A stretch of 64,000 nt of DNA from Leptospira levettii (GTDB lineage Bacteria; Spirochaetota; Leptospiria; Leptospirales; Leptospiraceae): assembly GCF_002812085.1 (NCBI RefSeq), contig NZ_NPDM01000001.1:1240001-1304000 (forward strand), in the 5' to 3' direction. Positions 59,931-64,000 of the stretch are shown here, in pieces (the first letter of the stretch is position 1; every line of letters starts with the position of its first letter). The notes beneath the pieces were generated by a model. That model did no database searches. It saw nothing but the letters and a program-made list of their open reading frames with translations, and was not told where the DNA came from. The position numbers and the translations under genes were made by a program.

Positions 59931-60287
59931 TTGAATCGAATGATCCTCATTGTTATCGTAACCGTCGCTGTTTTATTCATCATTTTCCAATTGAAGAATG
60001 CTTCTGGAATGAACCAATCACAACTCAAAGAAAAAATTGATGCTGGTGCTCTAGTCGTCGACGTGAGAACTGTCGCTGAATTTAATTCCGGCCATTTCCC
60101 TACTGCGAAAAATATTCCAATTGATGAAGTATCCAAACGAGTCGATGAATTCGGTGATAAAAATCAAACTATTATCGTTTATTGTGCGTCAGGTGGTAGA
60201 AGTGGAAGTGCCAAATCCTTTTTAGAATCAATTGGATACAAACAAGTCATCAATGCTGGTGGTTTGTCGAATATGCCAAATCCTTAA
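59931..60287 (+). CDS. Membrane-anchored rhodanese-domain protein
   Basis: 118 aa. TTG at 59931 has AGGAGAG five bases upstream; ATG at 59940 is an alternative. A membrane helix (MILIVIVTVAVLFIIFQL) precedes a rhodanese domain with VVDVRTVAEFNSGHFP and catalytic Cys in YCASGGRSGSA (C-loop CxxGxRS). Sulfur transfer or thiol redox at the inner membrane. Cotranscribed with the HisI-like gene. Confidence 0.92.
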   Translation: MNRMILIVIVTVAVLFIIFQLKNASGMNQSQLKEKIDAGALVVDVRTVAEFNSGHFPTAKNIPIDEVSKRVDEFGDKNQTIIVYCASGGRSGSAKSFLESIGYKQVINAGGLSNMPNP

Positions 60288-60347
60288 TTGGATCTGGCAT
60301 CCTTTCCATTTTCTCTAGTTTTTTTTGTGAGATTTTTGAGAATAACA

Positions 60348-60821
60348 CTACATACGTTTTCGTTTCATATAGAGTTGTAAACCAGTCACTGCTTCTTTTT
60401 TCACTTTGTTTCCAAGTGCTGGCCACCAACCGAGTAAATACCCAACGGGTCCCATCGCCATTCCTAACCACTTCCACATAGAAAATTGGTCTTTGTGTTG
60501 TATGATCTTACCATCTTTAAAGGTAAATTTTGCTTGGATTTTGTTTTGAACGAGTCGACCTGTTTTGCTAAAACTATAATCAGCTTCCCAATTCGCAGAA
60601 CCTTCTGTATCATTTGCTTTGATATTTGAGAATCGAATGGTTAAATTTTGACTTTTTTCGAGTAACATGAGCCACATGGCCCCTGCTTCTTTACCCGATA
60701 ATTTTCCAAAAGCAGGGTCTTCAAATTGAATCTCTGGATGGTAAAGGGACACCATGGTCTGTCCATCTTTGTTTTGGAAGGCAGTATAAAACTTTTGGAT
60801 TAACTCTTCATTTGCGTTCAT
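60348..60821 (-). CDS. SnoaL-like (NTF2-fold) protein
   Basis: 157 aa from ATG at 60821 (MNANEELIQKFYTAFQ). NTF2-like fold of the SnoaL/steroid-isomerase type: FYTAFQNKDGQTMVSLYHPE, IQFEDPAFGKLSGKEAGAMW, and KFTFKDGKIIQHKDQFSMWKW. Often binds or isomerises small hydrophobic molecules. Substrate unknown. Divergent from an SRPBCC gene. Confidence 0.88.
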   Translation of the reverse strand: MNANEELIQKFYTAFQNKDGQTMVSLYHPEIQFEDPAFGKLSGKEAGAMWLMLLEKSQNLTIRFSNIKANDTEGSANWEADYSFSKTGRLVQNKIQAKFTFKDGKIIQHKDQFSMWKWLGMAMGPVGYLLGWWPALGNKVKKEAVTGLQLYMKRKRM

Positions 60822-60872
60822 TGTGGAAAAGATTATGATTGATTTGAATGCCACATAGCAAGAAAAAAAGTC

Positions 60873-61394
60873 ATGAAACGGATTCTTCTTTTTGCATTTG
60901 GAACAAGTTTTTTGCTCATTGGGCTCGTTGTTTTATTCCTTGCTGTTGGATATTTCCAAGAACCAAAATTTCACAAAGAAACAAGTGAGTGGTTGAAAGC
61001 GGAACCAGAGGACATTTGGAATTATATTACCGATATCAAAGACCTTCCCAATCGCAGAAAGGAAGTTGTGGCGGTCAAAATATTGGAATCAAAACCAGAC
61101 GGTACTCCCACAAAATGGTTAGAAACACCAGATATGGGTGGGTACATGATTTTTGAACTCAAAGAAGTGATCCCAAATCGTAGGTGGAAGATTGAGCTAA
61201 CGGATGCTAGTTTTAAGATGCGAGGATCGTGGACTTATCTATTAGAACCCAAAATTCCTGGAACTCTTGTGACAGTGATTGAAGATTCTGAAATCACAAG
61301 TGTTCCTGTTAGAGGTGCTTATGTACTAGCTGGTCGTGACGCTACCTTATTAAAAGAAATGGAGCTGATCCGAAATCGATTTAGCGGACGTTAG
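60873..61394 (+). CDS. Membrane-anchored SRPBCC-domain protein
   Basis: 173 aa. N-terminal membrane helix (LLFAFGTSFLLIGLVVLFLA) and a SRPBCC/polyketide-cyclase-like domain: KAEPEDIWNYITDIKDLP, MGGYMIFELKEVIPNRRW, LVTVIEDSEITS. Ligand-binding cavity protein at the membrane; ligand unknown. Convergent with the alpha/beta hydrolase gene 13 bases away. Confidence 0.88.
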   Translation: MKRILLFAFGTSFLLIGLVVLFLAVGYFQEPKFHKETSEWLKAEPEDIWNYITDIKDLPNRRKEVVAVKILESKPDGTPTKWLETPDMGGYMIFELKEVIPNRRWKIELTDASFKMRGSWTYLLEPKIPGTLVTVIEDSEITSVPVRGAYVLAGRDATLLKEMELIRNRFSGR

Positions 61395-61406
61395 GGGAAA
61401 CAAAGA

Positions 61407-63284
61407 TTATTTTAATCCTTGGATCCATTCATCCATCCCTTGGCATATTTTTCTTACGGTTTCCCCATGAAAAATGATACCAAGGTGACCCTGCTCATAA
61501 TAAGTTGTCACCTTATTTTCTGATTTGAGATCTTTGAGTTCTGTTAAACTTTCTTCTGGTACAATTTTATCAACAGTTCCTACCACACTATAAATTGGCA
61601 TTGTGAAATTGTTTAGAAAATTTTCCGTGTAATTGATTCGACCATCATTGGACCAGAAACTTTGTTCATTCGAGATTTGGCTTTGAAAAAATTGCATGAT
61701 CACAGATACTGATTCTTCGCAAAACACGTCTTCCATTAGAAAGTACCATTCAGGCGGAGTAATTTCTTTATATCCCACAAAGTCTTTGATTGTTAATACT
61801 TTTGTTCCAATATTATAACTAAAACTACGTAAACTGGAATGTAGATTTAAAATCAGTTTAAAGAATTTTTTCAAATCGATGGTTTGGATTGTTGCTTGCA
61901 TGGAAAAACTAGCCATACTTAGAATCATATCCGAAATCATTTTATGAGGGAGCATACTAAACCCACGTTTCAAAGTATCCAATCCAATAAAATTGGATTT
62001 TAAACTAATATAGTTGGGCGAAGTAATCGAAACTATTCCCGCGATGTATTCTTCTGGTTGAGGTAAATTGAACTCTTCTTTGAGTTCTTTGATTTTTTCA
62101 TAGGAAGAAACGTAAAACCTTGGGATCATTCCTCCCATACTGTGTCCAACAACGACAGTCCTTTCACTTGGATAATGCCAACGAATCCATCGTAATACTT
62201 CCGGAAAATCGTCTTGGATGTAATTGTCTACGGTCCATCCTTCTTTTTTCCCGTGTTTTGGCATGGTTTGCCGTGATCTTCCTCTCATATCCATCAGGAA
62301 AACTCGGTATCCATACTTTAAGGCTAACTCTTTTGCAAGTTTATCCATAACGGATCGCCTACAAAAAAATCCTGGAATCAAAAGTAAATTTTTTCCTGTA
62401 TTGTTTAATTTTTCTGGAGTAAAACTTTTTAAGGATACCGCATAACCATCTGTAGTCGGAATAATAAAAGAAGCATCCATCCTATATTCAATATTATACT
62501 GATGGGATTTGAATATAATCGAAGTGACTGGTTCTTTTTGATCTTTCGTTGTTGTATAAAAAAGATTTCTAGAGTTAGAAACTGTATCAGCTTTTTCGAT
62601 ATTTTTTTGGGCGATGTAATGGTCGTTTCCAGATTCCATTTCCTTTGCCACAACAAACTCAATTACATCAAAAAGGGAATACAGTTGTAAAGTAAGAGGT
62701 CTGATTTGTTCTTCGGCAATTGGATCTTTTGTGATCCCCCAGAGTATACCAATCGGATTTTCATTCACAAAAAGTGGAATCCCAATGGCATGGTTCATGG
62801 TTTCAGAAAGAAGGACCTTTTTTTCAGGATGGATTTCTTCTTCTTTGAGGTTGACAAAGGTAACTTCAGGACGAAGTCCTTTATTAAAATCAATAATTGC
62901 TTTTCGGATAAAACGAGCGGATTCGTTCCTTGGGTCAGCCAAATGAATGGGTCTCGATTTTTTGATGTATTCTTCGATACCTGGAATTTTCCTTCGTTCT
63001 GCAATTTCTTTTAATTTGAAGTGAGTCGCAGTGGCGACAATTTTCATCTCGTCTTGGTCGATGACTTCAAAAATGGAAAAATTAAAGATTGGATCATCGT
63101 TAAAATCAACGAGGGATACCATTTTATTGGTGAAGGATTGCCAAATATTTTCCAAAAATTGGAAGGTTGTTTTTGGCACCGGAAAAATGTAAATTTTGTC
63201 CGGGCTAACCATGAGATTTTTGTTACTTTCTCTGGAGGAAATTTTGATCAAACGATCTTCCAACGTATTTTCTTCAAGTGCCAT
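61407..63284 (-). CDS. GAF-like domain fused to alpha/beta hydrolase
   Basis: 625 aa. N-terminal 240 residues are a GAF-like domain (FNFSIFEVIDQDEMKIVATA; GIPLFVNENPIGILWGI). The C-terminal 370 residues are an alpha/beta hydrolase related to PHA-synthase/lipase-type enzymes: VVVGHSMGGMIPRF (nucleophile Ser), GTVDKIVPEE (Asp), GHLGIIFHGE (His). No signal peptide; cytoplasmic. The GAF domain may regulate hydrolysis by a small ligand. Substrate unknown. Confidence 0.88.
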   Translation of the reverse strand: MALEENTLEDRLIKISSRESNKNLMVSPDKIYIFPVPKTTFQFLENIWQSFTNKMVSLVDFNDDPIFNFSIFEVIDQDEMKIVATATHFKLKEIAERRKIPGIEEYIKKSRPIHLADPRNESARFIRKAIIDFNKGLRPEVTFVNLKEEEIHPEKKVLLSETMNHAIGIPLFVNENPIGILWGITKDPIAEEQIRPLTLQLYSLFDVIEFVVAKEMESGNDHYIAQKNIEKADTVSNSRNLFYTTTKDQKEPVTSIIFKSHQYNIEYRMDASFIIPTTDGYAVSLKSFTPEKLNNTGKNLLLIPGFFCRRSVMDKLAKELALKYGYRVFLMDMRGRSRQTMPKHGKKEGWTVDNYIQDDFPEVLRWIRWHYPSERTVVVGHSMGGMIPRFYVSSYEKIKELKEEFNLPQPEEYIAGIVSITSPNYISLKSNFIGLDTLKRGFSMLPHKMISDMILSMASFSMQATIQTIDLKKFFKLILNLHSSLRSFSYNIGTKVLTIKDFVGYKEITPPEWYFLMEDVFCEESVSVIMQFFQSQISNEQSFWSNDGRINYTENFLNNFTMPIYSVVGTVDKIVPEESLTELKDLKSENKVTTYYEQGHLGIIFHGETVRKICQGMDEWIQGLK

Positions 63285-63375
63285 TTAGCATCCTTTCTAT
63301 TTATGTGCCTGTGCGGTACGCTATAACTCTATTTTCGACTTTTCATATGCCTGTGAACTAAAAAATAAAGCTAAT

Positions 63376-64000
63376 ATGCAACAATCTGATTTCGAATCCA
63401 TTTCAAGAGTATCCGTTCCCGATTTAGACTCCATTTTAGGAAAACCATTCCCAATTTTGGATGATGGATTTGTCAGACTCGTTGATTATATGGGTTCAGA
63501 TGAATCCATCGTTCAGGCAGCACGCGTTTCGTACGGAAAAGGAACAAAAAAGGTAAATGAAGACCGTGGGCTCATTCGGTATTTAATGCGCCACCGTCAC
63601 AGCACTCCATTTGAAATGTGCGAACTCAAGCTACATGTCAGAGTGCCCATGGACACCTGGCGCCAATGGATTCGCCATCGAATGGCAAATGTCAATGAAT
63701 ACTCTACGCGTTATTCCGTAGCCATCGATTCAGCACAAACAACTTTGCCTGGCGAATGGAGAGTACAATCCATTGGTAATAAACAAGGAAGTGATGGATT
63801 TTTAGAATTATCCAAAGGTGACCACCTAACAAAAAGAGAAACGGAATTCCAAAAGTTTGCCAATGATATTTACAATGAAAGATTAGAATTAGGTGTCGCA
63901 CGGGAACAAGCAAGAAAAGACCTTCCACTCGCAACTTATACAGAAGCATATTGGAAAATTGACCTACATAATTTACTACATTTTTTAGCCCTTCGAATGG
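63376..64000 (+). CDS. thyX: FAD-dependent thymidylate synthase ThyX, C-terminus cut by window edge
   Basis: 208 codons to the window edge, from ATG at 63376. ThyX makes dTMP from dUMP with FAD and methylene-tetrahydrofolate. The ThyX motif is seen in WRQWIRHRMANVNEYSTRYS (RHRxxSxNExSxRYS with Ala in place of the first Ser), and LIRYLMRHRHSTPFEMCELK is the dUMP/FAD-binding stretch. The last part (about 30-60 residues) lies beyond the window. Confidence 0.96.
   Translation, partial: MQQSDFESISRVSVPDLDSILGKPFPILDDGFVRLVDYMGSDESIVQAARVSYGKGTKKVNEDRGLIRYLMRHRHSTPFEMCELKLHVRVPMDTWRQWIRHRMANVNEYSTRYSVAIDSAQTTLPGEWRVQSIGNKQGSDGFLELSKGDHLTKRETEFQKFANDIYNERLELGVAREQARKDLPLATYTEAYWKIDLHNLLHFLALRM

Overview
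The window looks like chromosome of a spirochaete of the genus Leptospira, most likely from the saprophytic side of the genus. This is inferred from overall style: AT-rich DNA, many spirochaete-type lipoproteins, a 7TM-DISM/SpoIIE phosphatase, a class III cyclase, GAF/PAS signalling proteins, and short GC-rich palindromic intergenic repeats. No rRNA or species marker is present, so genus is an inference and species is open.

Layout. 1-7.5 kb: an outer-membrane protein cut by the left edge, a PAS histidine kinase, a coupled pair (zinc-ribbon/beta-propeller protein plus 7TM SpoIIE-type phosphatase) and an Old Yellow Enzyme. 7.5-11.8 kb: beta-carbonic anhydrase, then a tight operon of ArsR repressor, double-SRPBCC protein, MATE exporter and DUF1801-type protein. 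11.93-30.07 kb: an integrated element of about 18.1 kb. 30.1-64 kb: ordinary chromosome with tRNA-Gly, tRNA-Pro, peptidases, two acyl-CoA dehydrogenases, an aldo-keto reductase, acylphosphatase, Nudix hydrolase, SixA, TetR/SDR pair, ruvC, lipoproteins, a serine hydrolase, metG, an adenylate cyclase, a HisI-like protein, a GAF-alpha/beta-hydrolase and the start of thyX.

The integrated element is the main discovery. It has a tyrosine integrase at its right end and a ribbon-helix-helix protein at its left end. It sits inside a dispersed GC-rich palindromic repeat: joining the two flanks across an 8-bp core TGGCGGGT rebuilds a full repeat like the intact copy at 8.46 kb. Its long leftward gene run encodes an apparent DnaA-N/VapE helicase fusion, small zinc-finger and coiled-coil proteins, a transglutaminase-like protein, a highly basic protein, several candidate capsid proteins, a fibre-like protein, two cell-wall-type peptidases, and five proteins with a single C-terminal membrane anchor. 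I see no terminase, portal, HK97-type capsid, tail tape measure or separate packaging ATPase. This suggests a tailless, possibly membrane-containing virus of an unfamiliar group.

At its left side the element carries rightward cargo: a protein of unknown function and a three-gene operon ending in a SecB-like chaperone. The order (candidate toxin, candidate antitoxin, SecB-like chaperone) matches toxin-antitoxin-chaperone systems, including antiphage CmdTAC, so it may be a defence or addiction module. Iteron-like TGAC(A/G)CTA repeats occur both before the left cargo gene and after the replication gene, and a motif GGTAAGCGAAA(A) abuts the start codon of at least four structural genes.
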